Positions 1-7,372 of a DNA stretch of 64,000 bases are shown here, piece by piece; position 1 is the stretch's first letter, and each line of letters begins with the position of its first letter. Both the position numbers and the translations under genes were made by a program. Below the pieces are notes generated by a model that was given only the letters and a program-made list of their open reading frames with translations, ran no database searches and was not told the DNA's origin. The DNA is taken from NCBI GenBank assembly GCA_948440265.1, contig CAOJOK010000004.1, forward strand, positions 19,716-83,715, written 5' to 3'. The DNA is from an uncultured Clostridia bacterium. Lineage in GTDB: Bacteria; Bacillota; Clostridia; Christensenellales; Pumilibacteraceae.

Positions 1-146
1 GCGGTTGCGCTGACGGTAGCGTCGAATTCCAACCTCTCGTCTCCGATATGGACAACGGTATGACCGTGCAGACACAAGTCATCGGCATTGTCGGCGCTTT
101 TGTCAATCCAATGTAAATCCGTTGCATCAATCGAAAATTTTCTCAT
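1..146 (-). CDS. Hypothetical protein, N-terminal fragment cut by window edge
   Basis: An open frame starts at an ATG (146-144) that overlaps the guaA stop codon as ATGA and stays open to the left edge (48 codons). The peptide begins [15 protein letters not shown] and continues with an acidic stretch, the motif DDLCLHGH, then [17 protein letters not shown], which reads like a real folded domain rather than noise. The 4-base overlap suggests translational coupling to guaA. I do not recognise a named family. The opposite-strand frame over the same bases has no start signal. The remainder of the gene lies outside the window. Confidence 0.6.
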   Translation of the reverse strand, partial: MRKFSIDATDLHWIDKSADNADDLCLHGHTVVHIGDERLEFDATVSAT

Positions 147-1672
147 TCCCATTCTATGGTTGCGGGGGGTTTGCTCGTTATGTCGTACACTATGCGGTTG
201 ATATGACCGACTTCGTTGACTATGCGGTTGGACACGGTTTCGAGAACGTCATACGGGATACGCGCCCAATCGGCGGTCATACCGTCCACGCTCGTCACGC
301 CGCGCAGAGCAAGCGTATAGTCGTAAGTGCGCTCGTCGCCCATAACGCCGACGCTTCTCGAACCCGTAAGGACGGCGAAATACTGCCATATATCTCTGTC
401 GAGTTTGGCTCTTGCTATCTCCTCTCTGAAAATCGCGTCCGCGCCTTTCAGTATGTCGAGCTTATCCTTGGTGACTTCTCCGATAATGCGGATTGCCAGA
501 CCCGGTCCGGGGAAAGGCTGGCGCATAACTATCGATTCGGGCAAGCCGATTTCGAAGCCGCAGGCACGCACTTCGTCTTTGAACAGTTCGCGCAGTGGCT
601 CGACTATTTCCTTGAAATCTATTACGTCGGGCAGTGCGCCGACGTTGTGGTGGCTTTTGATTACCGCCGACTGACCGAGACCGCTCTCTATTACGTCGGG
701 ATATATCGTGCCCTGCACGAGATAATCCACCGCGCCGATTTTTTTTGCTTCGCGCTCGAATACGCGTATGAACTCGCTGCCTATTATCTTGCGCTTCTTT
801 TCGGGGTCGGTCACGCCCTTCAATTTTTTAAGGAATATTTCCGACGCGTCCACCGTTATCAGGTTCATTCCCTGTTCGTCCTTGAACACGCGCTTGACTT
901 CTTCCGCTTCGTCTTTGCGCAGCAGACCGTGGTCCACGAACACGCAAATCAGGTTTTTGCACGCCTTATGCACGAGCGTTGCGGCAACGGCGCTGTCCAC
1001 TCCGCCGGAGAGCGCGCACAGCACTTTCTTGTCGCCTATCTTCTCTTTGAGCGCGGCGATTGTCTTTTCGGCAAAGTTCTTCATCGTCCAGTCGCCGCTT
1101 GCGCCGCAAACGCCGAACAGGAAATTTTTAAGCACCTGCGTGCCGAACTCGGTATGCATAACTTCGGGGTGGAACTGCACGGCATAATATTTCTTCTGAA
1201 CATTCTCGTATGCCGCCGTCGGACAGGTGTCCGTGCCTGCCGTCACGACGCAGTCTTTCGGGACTTTGTCCACAAAGTAGCTGTGGCTCATCCAGCAGGT
1301 GGATTCTTTCGGCACGTCCTTAAACAGTGCGCCGCCCTTGCCCACCACAAGTTTGCGCTTGCCGTATTCTCTCGCGCCGCCGATAACGCTGCCGCCGTGC
1401 ATATATGCAAGGAGCTGACATCCGTAACATATTCCGAGAACGGGAACGCCTATTTGCAACACTTTTTCGTCCAGACGCGGCGCGCCTTCTTCCGTCACGG
1501 AATTGGGTCCGCCCGTCAATATTATGCCGATAAGATTCTTTTCTTTCAGTTTTTCGACGGGAGTATTGTACGGCAGAAGTTCGCAATACACTCCGCATTC
1601 GCGCACTCTGCGCGCTATGAGCTGATTATACTGTCCTCCGAAATCGAGCACGACTACGGTCTGATTATTCAT
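143..1672 (-). CDS. guaA: GMP synthase (glutamine-hydrolysing)
   Basis: Converts XMP to GMP using ATP and glutamine, the last step of de novo guanine nucleotide synthesis. The 509-residue protein has a class I glutamine amidotransferase domain first (nucleophile Cys82 in GICYGCQ, then the QFHPEV histidine and glutamate), an ATP pyrophosphatase domain with the PP-loop SGGVDS, and the C-terminal dimerisation domain ending PPATIEWE. The start is the ATG at 1672, because AAGGAG lies just upstream; a longer frame to 1705 would begin before the ribosome binding site. Transcription is divergent from leuA. The stop overlaps the start of the next gene. The leader is too short to hold a purine riboswitch. 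Confidence 0.97.
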   Translation of the reverse strand: MNNQTVVVLDFGGQYNQLIARRVRECGVYCELLPYNTPVEKLKEKNLIGIILTGGPNSVTEEGAPRLDEKVLQIGVPVLGICYGCQLLAYMHGGSVIGGAREYGKRKLVVGKGGALFKDVPKESTCWMSHSYFVDKVPKDCVVTAGTDTCPTAAYENVQKKYYAVQFHPEVMHTEFGTQVLKNFLFGVCGASGDWTMKNFAEKTIAALKEKIGDKKVLCALSGGVDSAVAATLVHKACKNLICVFVDHGLLRKDEAEEVKRVFKDEQGMNLITVDASEIFLKKLKGVTDPEKKRKIIGSEFIRVFEREAKKIGAVDYLVQGTIYPDVIESGLGQSAVIKSHHNVGALPDVIDFKEIVEPLRELFKDEVRACGFEIGLPESIVMRQPFPGPGLAIRIIGEVTKDKLDILKGADAIFREEIARAKLDRDIWQYFAVLTGSRSVGVMGDERTYDYTLALRGVTSVDGMTADWARIPYDVLETVSNRIVNEVGHINRIVYDITSKPPATIEWE

Positions 1673-1712
1673 ATGTGTATCTCCTTGCACAAAGTATAGA
1701 AACAATATATTA

Positions 1713-1741
1713 AGTATATCACATTATTGTTTTATACGCAA
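1713..1741 (-). promoter_or_regulatory. Promoter of guaA
   Basis: On the minus strand TTGCGT (1741-1736) and TATACT (1718-1713) are 17 bases apart. Transcription would start near 1706, giving a leader of about 35 bases. Confidence 0.65.
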
Positions 1742-1780
1742 TTAAAATGCGGCGTGTTTATTTTATGAAAAGCTTTTTAC

Positions 1781-1810
1781 TTGACACAAACGGCGGTTAA
1801 ATGATACAAT
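1781..1810 (+). promoter_or_regulatory. Promoter of leuA
   Basis: TTGACA (1781-1786) and TACAAT (1805-1810) are 18 bases apart. The leader to the GTG start is only about 20 bases, so there is no room for a T-box or a leucine attenuator. Confidence 0.7.
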
Positions 1811-1838
1811 AGACGAAATACTTTAGGGAGATAGCAAA

Positions 1839-3515
1839 GTGAAGAATACGGAAAAATACACGACACTGTTTCATATGCCGCCGGAGGACTGTTACGACTG
1901 GGTGAAAAAATCGAAAATCGAAAGGGCGCCCGTATGGTGCTCCGTAGATTTGCGCGACGGCAATCAAGCGCTTGTCAATCCGATGACAACGGAAGAAAAG
2001 CTGGAATTCTTCGCCTATCTCGTAAAGCTCGGGTTCAAAGAAATCGAAATAGGCTTCCCCGCCGCCAGCGAAACGGAATACGAGTTCACGCGCAGACTGA
2101 TTGAGGGCAATCTCATTCCCGCCGACGTGACCGTTCAGGTGCTGACGCAGAGCCGCGAACACATAATCAAAAAGACTTTCGACGCAATCAAGGGCGTCAA
2201 AAACGCCATTGTACATCTTTACAATTCCACGTCGGTGGCACAGCGCGAGCAGGTGTTCAATAAGTCCAAAGACGATATTTTGAAAATAGCCGTGGACGGC
2301 GCCGTTATGCTCGACACGCTGACAAAGGAAAACGGCGGCGATTACCGATTCGAATACTCCCCCGAAAGTTTTACGGGAACGGAACCCGAATATGCGCTTA
2401 AAGTGTGCAATGCCGTGCTTGACGTGTGGAAACCGAAAAAGACGCGCAAGGCGATTATCAATCTCCCCGTCACGGTATCGCACAGTATGCCGCACGTCTA
2501 TGCCTGCCAAATCGAATATATGAACAAACATCTCGCTTACCGCGACGCGGTGGTACTCTCCTCCCACCCCCACAACGACCGAGGCTGCGGCGTCGCCGAC
2601 GCGGAAGCCGCCTTGCTTGCAGGCGCGGACAGAATCGAGGGTACGCTGTTCGGCAACGGAGAGCGCACGGGCAACGTCGACATAGTTACGCTCGCGCTCA
2701 ATATGTACAGCCAGGGCGTTGACCCGAAGCTCGATTTTTCGGACATATCGGAGACGATTGCCGTTTACGAAAAGCTTACGGCAATGAGCGTTCCGCCCCG
2801 TCAGCCTTACGGCGGCAAGCTGGTGTTTACGGCGTTTTCCGGTTCGCACCAGGACGCAATCGCCAAAGGCTTCAAGCACCGCGAAACAGCCGCTCCGAAA
2901 TATTGGGACGTACCCTATCTGCCCATAGACCCGAAAGACATCGGCAGAGATTACGAAGGCGACGTCATCAGAATAAACTCGCAATCGGGCAAAGGCGGCG
3001 TCGGCTATTTATTGGAACGCAAGTACGGTTTCTGTATTCCGAAAGCTATGCGCGAGGACTGCGGCTATACCGTCAAAAACGCGTCCGACAAGTTGAAGCG
3101 CGAACTGCAGCCGCAGGAAGTGCTGGACGTTTTCGTCAAAGCCTACGTCAACATAGATTCGCCGCTTAATATGACGGCTCACACTTTCGACAAGCGCGGC
3201 GAAAACACCGTGGTCGGGCTTACGCTGTCAAGCGGCGGAAAGCAGTTCACGATTACAGGCGAAGGCAACGGTCAGCTCAATGCCGCCGCCAATGCCTTAA
3301 AGGCTCACTTTAAAACTTCGTTTACGACGGTTCTGTATACCGAACACGCGCTCGACAGCGGCTCCGGCTCGCGTGCGGCGGCGTACATAGGCATTACGGA
3401 CAGGCTTGGCGGAAAGACGTTCTTTGCCTGCGGCGTGGATACGGACATAATGGTGGCGTCCATAAAAGCCCTACTCGGCGCATACAATAAATTTACGGCA
3501 GGCGAAAACAAATAG
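1839..3515 (+). CDS. leuA: 2-isopropylmalate synthase, long form
   Basis: Condenses acetyl-CoA with 2-oxoisovalerate, the first committed step of leucine synthesis. The 558-residue protein has an HMGL-like TIM barrel with the catalytic LRDGNQ and the metal-binding HPHNDRG, followed by the C-terminal LeuA allosteric/dimer domain that normally binds leucine. Its length and the N-terminal extension before the barrel (PPEDCYDW, RAPVWCSVDLRDG) fit the long form known from actinobacteria and some clostridia, not the ~510-residue E. coli form. The start is GTG at 1839, preceded by AGGGAG. No leuB, leuC or leuD is next to it. Confidence 0.95.
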   Translation: MKNTEKYTTLFHMPPEDCYDWVKKSKIERAPVWCSVDLRDGNQALVNPMTTEEKLEFFAYLVKLGFKEIEIGFPAASETEYEFTRRLIEGNLIPADVTVQVLTQSREHIIKKTFDAIKGVKNAIVHLYNSTSVAQREQVFNKSKDDILKIAVDGAVMLDTLTKENGGDYRFEYSPESFTGTEPEYALKVCNAVLDVWKPKKTRKAIINLPVTVSHSMPHVYACQIEYMNKHLAYRDAVVLSSHPHNDRGCGVADAEAALLAGADRIEGTLFGNGERTGNVDIVTLALNMYSQGVDPKLDFSDISETIAVYEKLTAMSVPPRQPYGGKLVFTAFSGSHQDAIAKGFKHRETAAPKYWDVPYLPIDPKDIGRDYEGDVIRINSQSGKGGVGYLLERKYGFCIPKAMREDCGYTVKNASDKLKRELQPQEVLDVFVKAYVNIDSPLNMTAHTFDKRGENTVVGLTLSSGGKQFTITGEGNGQLNAAANALKAHFKTSFTTVLYTEHALDSGSGSRAAAYIGITDRLGGKTFFACGVDTDIMVASIKALLGAYNKFTAGENK

Positions 3516-3579
3516 TTCCTTTTAAATATAAAAGGCGCGCTTTAACCGCCGTTTCCATAAGGTACACAGTAATTTAATT

Positions 3580-4431
3580 ATGAAAAGCACCAAACAAAAA
3601 ATTTATTTATATGGTTTTGACGGTGTATTTTTTGTACCCAAAACAAAAACCGACAAGGTAATGATAGTAATTACAGGCTCGGACGGCGGTCTTAACTTTG
3701 CGTGCCGTTCTGCCAAGCGGTACTCCGAAAACGGAATAGCCGCGCTTGCCGTCGCACTCTTCGGCACAAGTCGCACGAACAAAAATCTTGACAGGGTTCC
3801 CGTAGAATACATTGAAAACGCAATAAATTTTTTACGCAAATCGGGTTATAAAAGAATCGGTATCGACGGTATGTCAAAAGGCAGTGAGTTGGCAATTTAT
3901 TCTGCAATAAATTTTTCTGAAATATCTTGCGCTGTTTTGAGAGTGCCGACGTATTTTATCAGCGAAGGTTTAATAAACAAACAGCCGTCGGGCTATTCGT
4001 GTTGGAGTCGACGCGGGAAGGAGCTTGAATTTACACCGTACCCGACAAGAAAATTCAATTTGCTAAAACAAATTTTGAAAGAAAAAGAGTATAATCTTTT
4101 ATCATACAATACCGACAAAACTTTAAACCCGAACAGTGTTTTGAATTTACGGGAATTAAAAATCCCCGTTCTATTACTTTCATCAAAGCGCGATACGGTG
4201 TGGAATTCATTCGAGTATGCCACAAATATATATAATGAATTGAAAAAATCAAATGATTGTTTTCCCGTAAAGCATATTGCATTCGAGAATATCGGACATT
4301 TGATGCTTCACAAAATAGGATTTGCAAAAAAACTGTTGTTCAAGTCGGAGAGAAGAAATAAAAAAATATGTAAGCAAGAGAGAAAAACGCTTTCGCACGA
4401 AGTGCTGCAATGGATAAACGGCGTGTTATAG
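3580..4431 (+). CDS. Alpha/beta hydrolase, acyl-CoA thioesterase (BAAT C-terminal) type
   Basis: A 283-residue alpha/beta hydrolase resembling the C-terminal catalytic domain of bile acid-CoA:amino acid N-acyltransferase/acyl-CoA thioesterases. The likely triad is Ser99 (nucleophile elbow GMSKG), Asp205 (SSKRD) and His240 (NIGHLML). There is no signal peptide, so it should be cytoplasmic. The gene is clearly more AT-rich than its neighbours and uses AAA/AAT/TTT codons freely. No good ribosome binding site precedes the ATG, only a distant AAGG. It stands alone between leuA and a strong terminator, which suggests recent acquisition. The substrate is unknown. Confidence 0.8.
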   Translation: MKSTKQKIYLYGFDGVFFVPKTKTDKVMIVITGSDGGLNFACRSAKRYSENGIAALAVALFGTSRTNKNLDRVPVEYIENAINFLRKSGYKRIGIDGMSKGSELAIYSAINFSEISCAVLRVPTYFISEGLINKQPSGYSCWSRRGKELEFTPYPTRKFNLLKQILKEKEYNLLSYNTDKTLNPNSVLNLRELKIPVLLLSSKRDTVWNSFEYATNIYNELKKSNDCFPVKHIAFENIGHLMLHKIGFAKKLLFKSERRNKKICKQERKTLSHEVLQWINGVL

Positions 4432-4465
4432 CAATGGCAATGCAAATTTCAATATTATCGGGCAA

Positions 4466-4505
4466 TTAAAAGAGCGGAGAATTTTCAAATTCTCCGCTCT
4501 TTTAA
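4466..4505. terminator. Bidirectional intrinsic terminator
   Basis: A long near-perfect inverted repeat, TTAAAAGAGCGGAGAA paired with its complement around a short loop, has A/T runs on both sides. It can end the hydrolase transcript on the plus strand and the DUF1893 transcript on the minus strand. Confidence 0.9.
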
Positions 4506-4543
4506 TCACTATGGGAATTGTGCTTATAAAGCGCGCCTTTTTT

Positions 4544-4981
4544 TCATATCGTTATCCACTTTGCGCTTTCGCCCGTATATGCGGTTTTCAGGGCCGCATA
4601 CGCTTTTTGCGGCGAAGATACGTCTTGCACCGCTATGTTCATAGGACACATACCCGTCCCCTTTCGGTTGATTATATTTTCCACGAGTTTTTCGCAATCG
4701 AGCGCTATGCCGTGCTTTCGGAAAACTGCCGCCGCGCCTTCTTCCGCCACGCGCGCATATACGGCTTTCACTCCGATGAGAGCATACAAAAGAGCGGCGG
4801 CTCTGCCCACCACGGTATCGGCGGCGCAGGCGTTTTTCCATTTATCTTTTCCGTTTAAAACCGCAAGCAGCGGCGAAATTCCCCTGCCGCGGCTGACCGC
4901 TCTTTTTCCGTCAAGGCACAAAGCGCAGGTATATTCGGGGTCGGAATCCATCAGCTGTTTGGCAGTCGTCAAATCGTTCAT
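4544..4981 (-). CDS. DUF1893 family protein
   Basis: A 145-residue protein matching the DUF1893 pattern as I know it: an opening CALCLDGK strand, GRGISPLL, the VVGRAAALL helix, GVKAVYA, EKLVENIINR and the signature GTGMCPMN near the C-terminus. DUF1893 is related in fold to the cytidine deaminase superfamily, but its function is not established. The start is ATG at 4981, because GGAG sits seven bases upstream; a longer frame to 5002 lacks this. It is transcribed divergently from the Cys-cluster/luxS pair. Confidence 0.85.
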   Translation of the reverse strand: MNDLTTAKQLMDSDPEYTCALCLDGKRAVSRGRGISPLLAVLNGKDKWKNACAADTVVGRAAALLYALIGVKAVYARVAEEGAAAVFRKHGIALDCEKLVENIINRKGTGMCPMNIAVQDVSSPQKAYAALKTAYTGESAKWITI

Positions 4982-5032
4982 AATATTTCTCCGCGAACGC
5001 ATTTTCTTTCAAGGCAAATATATTGCAGTAAT

Positions 5033-5062
5033 ATATTATCATTTTTACGGTGCATACGTCAA
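5033..5062 (-). promoter_or_regulatory. Promoter of the DUF1893 gene
   Basis: On the minus strand TTGACG (5062-5057) and TAATAT (5038-5033) are 18 bases apart. Confidence 0.5.
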
Positions 5063-5069
5063 ATAACAA

Positions 5070-5098
5070 TTGACTTTTTTTTCGCGGAAGTTTATAAT
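5070..5098 (+). promoter_or_regulatory. Promoter of the Cys-cluster/luxS operon
   Basis: TTGACT (5070-5075) and TATAAT (5093-5098) are 17 bases apart, 37 bases before the first start codon. Confidence 0.7.
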
Positions 5099-5134
5099 TG
5101 CAGTCGTATTACATTTTTTTCGGAGGTATTGACA

Positions 5135-5446
5135 ATGAATTATCAGGCTAAACAGGAAGAACTCGACATCAAGAAGTGGTTGGAGTCCGAGCGCAAGGGC
5201 GCGGACACCTGCGGCGAATACGAGTATTGCGCTTGCTGTGACAAAAACGCGGAATATCCCTGCGCGGCGGCGGCGGAAAAGAGCGCGAAAGCGGTAAAAC
5301 CCGCGACGGCAAAGACTGCTCCCAAGACGAGCACGGCAAAGTCCGCAACCAAAACCGCAACCGCGAAACCCGCGGCAAGCAAAACGGCAACGGCAAAGAC
5401 GACTGCCGCCAAATCCGCAACCGCAAAGACGACTGCAAAGAAGTAA
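5135..5446 (+). CDS. Small protein with Cys cluster and Lys/Ala/Thr-rich tail
   Basis: A 103-residue protein in two parts. Residues 1-40 are mixed and acidic (QAKQEELDIKKWLESE), with a cysteine cluster DTCGEYEYCACCDKNAEYPC that could bind a metal. From about residue 41 to the end it is almost only Ala, Lys, Thr and Ser in repeated TAK and AKT units, like histone H1 or HU C-terminal tails. The start is ATG at 5135, with GGAGG eight bases upstream, rather than the TTG at 5129. Its stop codon overlaps the luxS start by one base (TAATG), so the two are probably co-translated. The function is unknown. The tail suggests nucleic acid or polyanion binding, but this is inference. Confidence 0.8.
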   Translation: MNYQAKQEELDIKKWLESERKGADTCGEYEYCACCDKNAEYPCAAAAEKSAKAVKPATAKTAPKTSTAKSATKTATAKPAASKTATAKTTAAKSATAKTTAKK

Positions 5447-5871
5447 TGGATAATATAAAATCATTCGAACTCGACCACGACAGCCTTATGCCCGGCTTTT
5501 ACTGTCTGGGAGAAAAAAGCGGCGTGTACACCTATGATATGCGGTTCAAAAAACCGAACGGCGGCGATTACATATCTTATGCGGCGCTTCACTCCATAGA
5601 ACACTTGTTTGCGGTGGTCATACGCAACAGCGAGATAAAGGACAAAGTCGTATATTTCGGACCTATGGGCTGTCGCACGGGCTGTTATCTTCTGCTGTCC
5701 GACATCGAAGAAAGTCAAGCGAAACCGATTGTGTGCGGCTGTCTCGAAAAGTGTCTTGAAGCGCAAAGCGTTTACGGCGCAACGAGAAAGGAATGCGGCA
5801 ACTATCTCGAACACGACCTTGACGGCGCAAAGAAAGAAATTGCGGCATATCTCGAAATATTAAAAAAATAA
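5446..5871 (+). CDS. luxS: S-ribosylhomocysteine lyase (LuxS)
   Basis: Cleaves S-ribosylhomocysteine to homocysteine and DPD, the AI-2 precursor, in the activated methyl cycle. The 141-residue protein keeps the metal ligands His49 and His53 (HSIEH) and Cys117 (ECGNY), the catalytic Glu52, and catalytic Cys76 in GCRTG. It is somewhat shorter than the usual 150-160 residues and has three extra cysteines (CGCLEKC) before the ECGNY motif. It overlaps the upstream Cys-cluster gene by one base. No pfs/mtnN or methionine gene is nearby. Confidence 0.95.
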   Translation: MDNIKSFELDHDSLMPGFYCLGEKSGVYTYDMRFKKPNGGDYISYAALHSIEHLFAVVIRNSEIKDKVVYFGPMGCRTGCYLLLSDIEESQAKPIVCGCLEKCLEAQSVYGATRKECGNYLEHDLDGAKKEIAAYLEILKK

Positions 5872-5880
5872 CCCACTATA

Positions 5881-5911
5881 AAAAGGGCGCTTCGAATAAG
5901 GCGCTCTTTTT
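5881..5911. terminator. Terminator between luxS and XRE gene 1
   Basis: Arms AAAGGGCGC and GCGCTCTTT (one mismatch) with a T run on the plus side. It lies between converging genes. Confidence 0.75.
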
Positions 5912-6120
5912 CAATACTCGTCGGTCAGTCCGAGAAGATAAACGGTCGATACTTCGAATATTTTTGCAATGCTCATCAAAGTATTCAAACTCGGCTCTCC
6001 CGTGCCGTACTCATAACGGATATAAGACTGCTGTCTTATGTTTAACAGACTTGCTATTTCCTGCTGCGTCATCGAGTGTTCGAGACGCAGTTCTTTTAAA
6101 CGCTGTGAAAACCTGCTCAT
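5911..6120 (-). CDS. XRE-family transcriptional regulator (module 1)
   Basis: A 69-residue protein that is nearly all one Cro/CI helix-turn-helix: LKELRLEHSMTQQEIASLL, recognition helix around RQQSYIRYE, then EPSLNTLMSIAKIFEVS and the common ending YLLGLTDEY. It lacks a sensor domain. GGAG stands upstream of the ATG. It is divergent from the membrane protein at 6224, with two palindromes in between, so it is likely an autoregulated repressor of that gene. The arrangement is mirrored by the next pair at 7044-8017. Confidence 0.92.
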   Translation of the reverse strand: MSRFSQRLKELRLEHSMTQQEIASLLNIRQQSYIRYEYGTGEPSLNTLMSIAKIFEVSTVYLLGLTDEY

Positions 6121-6139
6121 AATTTGTTCTCCGAAATTA

Positions 6140-6197
6140 TTGACATTTTACAGCAAAATGTTGTAAAATGGCTATAATACAGCATTTCGCTGTATTA
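6140..6197 (+). promoter_or_regulatory. Promoter with two operator-like palindromes (module 1)
   Basis: TTGACA (6140-6145) and TAAAAT (6164-6169) are 18 bases apart. The perfect repeat ATTTTACA/TGTAAAAT (6145-6152 and 6162-6169) spans from the -35 to the -10. A second perfect repeat, TAATACAGC/GCTGTATTA (6175-6183 and 6189-6197, spacer 5), follows and includes an alternative TATAAT (6173-6178). Binding by the divergent XRE protein is the simplest reading. Confidence 0.65.
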
Positions 6198-6223
6198 GGG
6201 TCGTTTCAGGGAGAGTGCGCGTT

Positions 6224-6988
6224 ATGGTAAAGATATTTTTCAAAAACTTTTTTCGCAGTCTGTTGACTTCGCTTGTCATAGCCATAGTCGGCGGTATCGT
6301 GTCGATTATAATAACATTGCTTGCGGCGTTTATCGGAGAAATTACGGAAGCGTTCGAAGTGACGCCGACCGCCATTCTCGTCATAACAATCATAGTAGCC
6401 GCCATTGCAAGCTTTCTTTGGTTTGCCATAGCGTCGGTTTCCGGAGAGTGGTTTTTCAGCGGCGAAGAAGATTACGTCGACAAACCGCCGCACGCCGTCG
6501 TCGGTATTCTGCTGTTACTGCTCATAAACGTTTTAATCGGCGGCGCCGCCGTTTATATGATGATATCGGGATATGAAAGACTGATTACGCTTATAGAAGC
6601 GGCTTCGCAGAAACAGCAGTTTTTGAATCCGTATCTGCTGCTCTTTGTCCTTTTCCCCACCGTTGCCGTTTCGCAGGTTATGTACTTTTTTGCGATTATG
6701 ATTCACTACGGTTCGTGGCAGATATGTTTTAAATGCGGTCGTATGTTCTGCATAAGCTATTCTTACACCGGATATCACAGTTCTCAAAAAACCAAGTACA
6801 AGACAAAGACGAGAAAGGAAAAAATCGGTTCCGTTTCCGCAGGCGGCGTGAAAATTGCCGACGTTTCCGCTAACGTCACGCGCGGGCACTATGAGACCAC
6901 AACCGCGGACGTTACGCATTACAACGGAAGATGCGTTCGGTGCGGAAGCGGCAAAAAAAATTCGTCTTTCAACACGAAGGTCGGTTGA
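6224..6988 (+). CDS. Membrane protein with C-terminal zinc-ribbon-like cysteines (module 1)
   Basis: A 254-residue protein with about four hydrophobic helices in residues 8-160 (for example SLVIAIVGGIVSIIITLLAA, ILLLLLINVLIGGAAVYMM and LLLFVLFPTVAVSQVMYFF). After these comes a cytoplasmic-looking domain with CFKCGRMFC and, 70 residues later, CVRCGSGKK, spaced like a split zinc ribbon. Start ATG 6224 is preferred over GTG 6215 because GGGAGAG lies at a proper distance. It is divergent from XRE gene 1 and probably controlled by it. I recognise no family. Confidence 0.8.
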   Translation: MVKIFFKNFFRSLLTSLVIAIVGGIVSIIITLLAAFIGEITEAFEVTPTAILVITIIVAAIASFLWFAIASVSGEWFFSGEEDYVDKPPHAVVGILLLLLINVLIGGAAVYMMISGYERLITLIEAASQKQQFLNPYLLLFVLFPTVAVSQVMYFFAIMIHYGSWQICFKCGRMFCISYSYTGYHSSQKTKYKTKTRKEKIGSVSAGGVKIADVSANVTRGHYETTTADVTHYNGRCVRCGSGKKNSSFNTKVG

Positions 6989-7043
6989 TATATAAAAATA
7001 CGTCAATAAAAATGCGTCCGATTTATTTATGCGGACGCTTTTT

Positions 7044-7256
7044 TCAATCTTCCAATCCCAAAAGATAATCGGCGGAGACGTCGAGATAACGGCAAATCAG
7101 AAACAGCGTGTCTATGCTCGGTTCGCTCTTTCCTGCCTTATAATCGGAAATGCACTGCTTGGAAACACTTGCCGCTTTGGCAAGCTCCGTCTGCTTTATA
7201 TCGGAAAATTTCAGACATTCTTTAAATCTCGATTGAAATTTCGTAACTTCGCGCAT
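7044..7256 (-). CDS. XRE-family transcriptional regulator (module 2)
   Basis: A 70-residue single-domain Cro/CI regulator: FKECLKFSDIKQTELAKAA, recognition region VSKQCISDYKAG, EPSIDTLFLICRYLDVSADYLLGLED. It has the same length and ending style as the module 1 regulator but is clearly a distinct sequence. No ribosome binding site precedes the ATG, and a TATAAT on the minus strand (7269-7264) lies only a few bases before it, so the mRNA may be nearly leaderless. It is divergent from the DUF975 gene, with repeated GTACGCT sites in between. Confidence 0.92.
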   Translation of the reverse strand: MREVTKFQSRFKECLKFSDIKQTELAKAASVSKQCISDYKAGKSEPSIDTLFLICRYLDVSADYLLGLED

Positions 7257-7277
7257 ATATGTAATTATATATTATTT

Positions 7278-7343
7278 GTACGCTAACGCTTGACAAGTAA
7301 GTTTATAGCGTACTATAATATTGTCGGTACGTTGACAGCGTAC
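7278..7343 (+). promoter_or_regulatory. Promoter with three AGCGTAC operator boxes (module 2)
   Basis: TTGACA (7290-7295) and TATAAT (7314-7319) are 18 bases apart. The box AGCGTAC occurs at 7307-7313 and 7337-7343, and in reverse as GTACGCT at 7278-7284. The outer pair forms TTGTACGCT/AGCGTACAA. The boxes bracket the promoter, as expected for cooperative repression by the divergent XRE protein. Confidence 0.65.
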
Positions 7344-7372
7344 AAATATTATATATAAAGGTAGGAAATAAA

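Noticed and set aside
3..116. Open plus-strand frame at the left edge
   Set aside because: It mirrors the minus-strand gene that starts inside the guaA stop codon; no start signal or downstream context supports it.
122..1699. Long plus-strand open frame opposite guaA
   Set aside because: It is the antisense shadow of a clearly conserved enzyme, with Phe/His/Tyr-rich composition typical of shadows in this genome.
1673..1705. N-terminal extension of guaA, and similar extensions of rpsL, gyrB, the DUF1858 gene and the TM1266 gene
   Set aside because: In each case a good ribosome binding site or promoter lies inside the extension.
1673..1838. Purine riboswitch or T-box in the guaA/leuA intergenic region
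   Set aside because: The two promoters leave leaders of only about 35 and 20 bases.
5256..5446. Tandem DNA repeat in the KTA tail as a separate repeat locus
   Set aside because: The repetition follows from the low-complexity protein; DNA units are imperfect and no array structure is seen.
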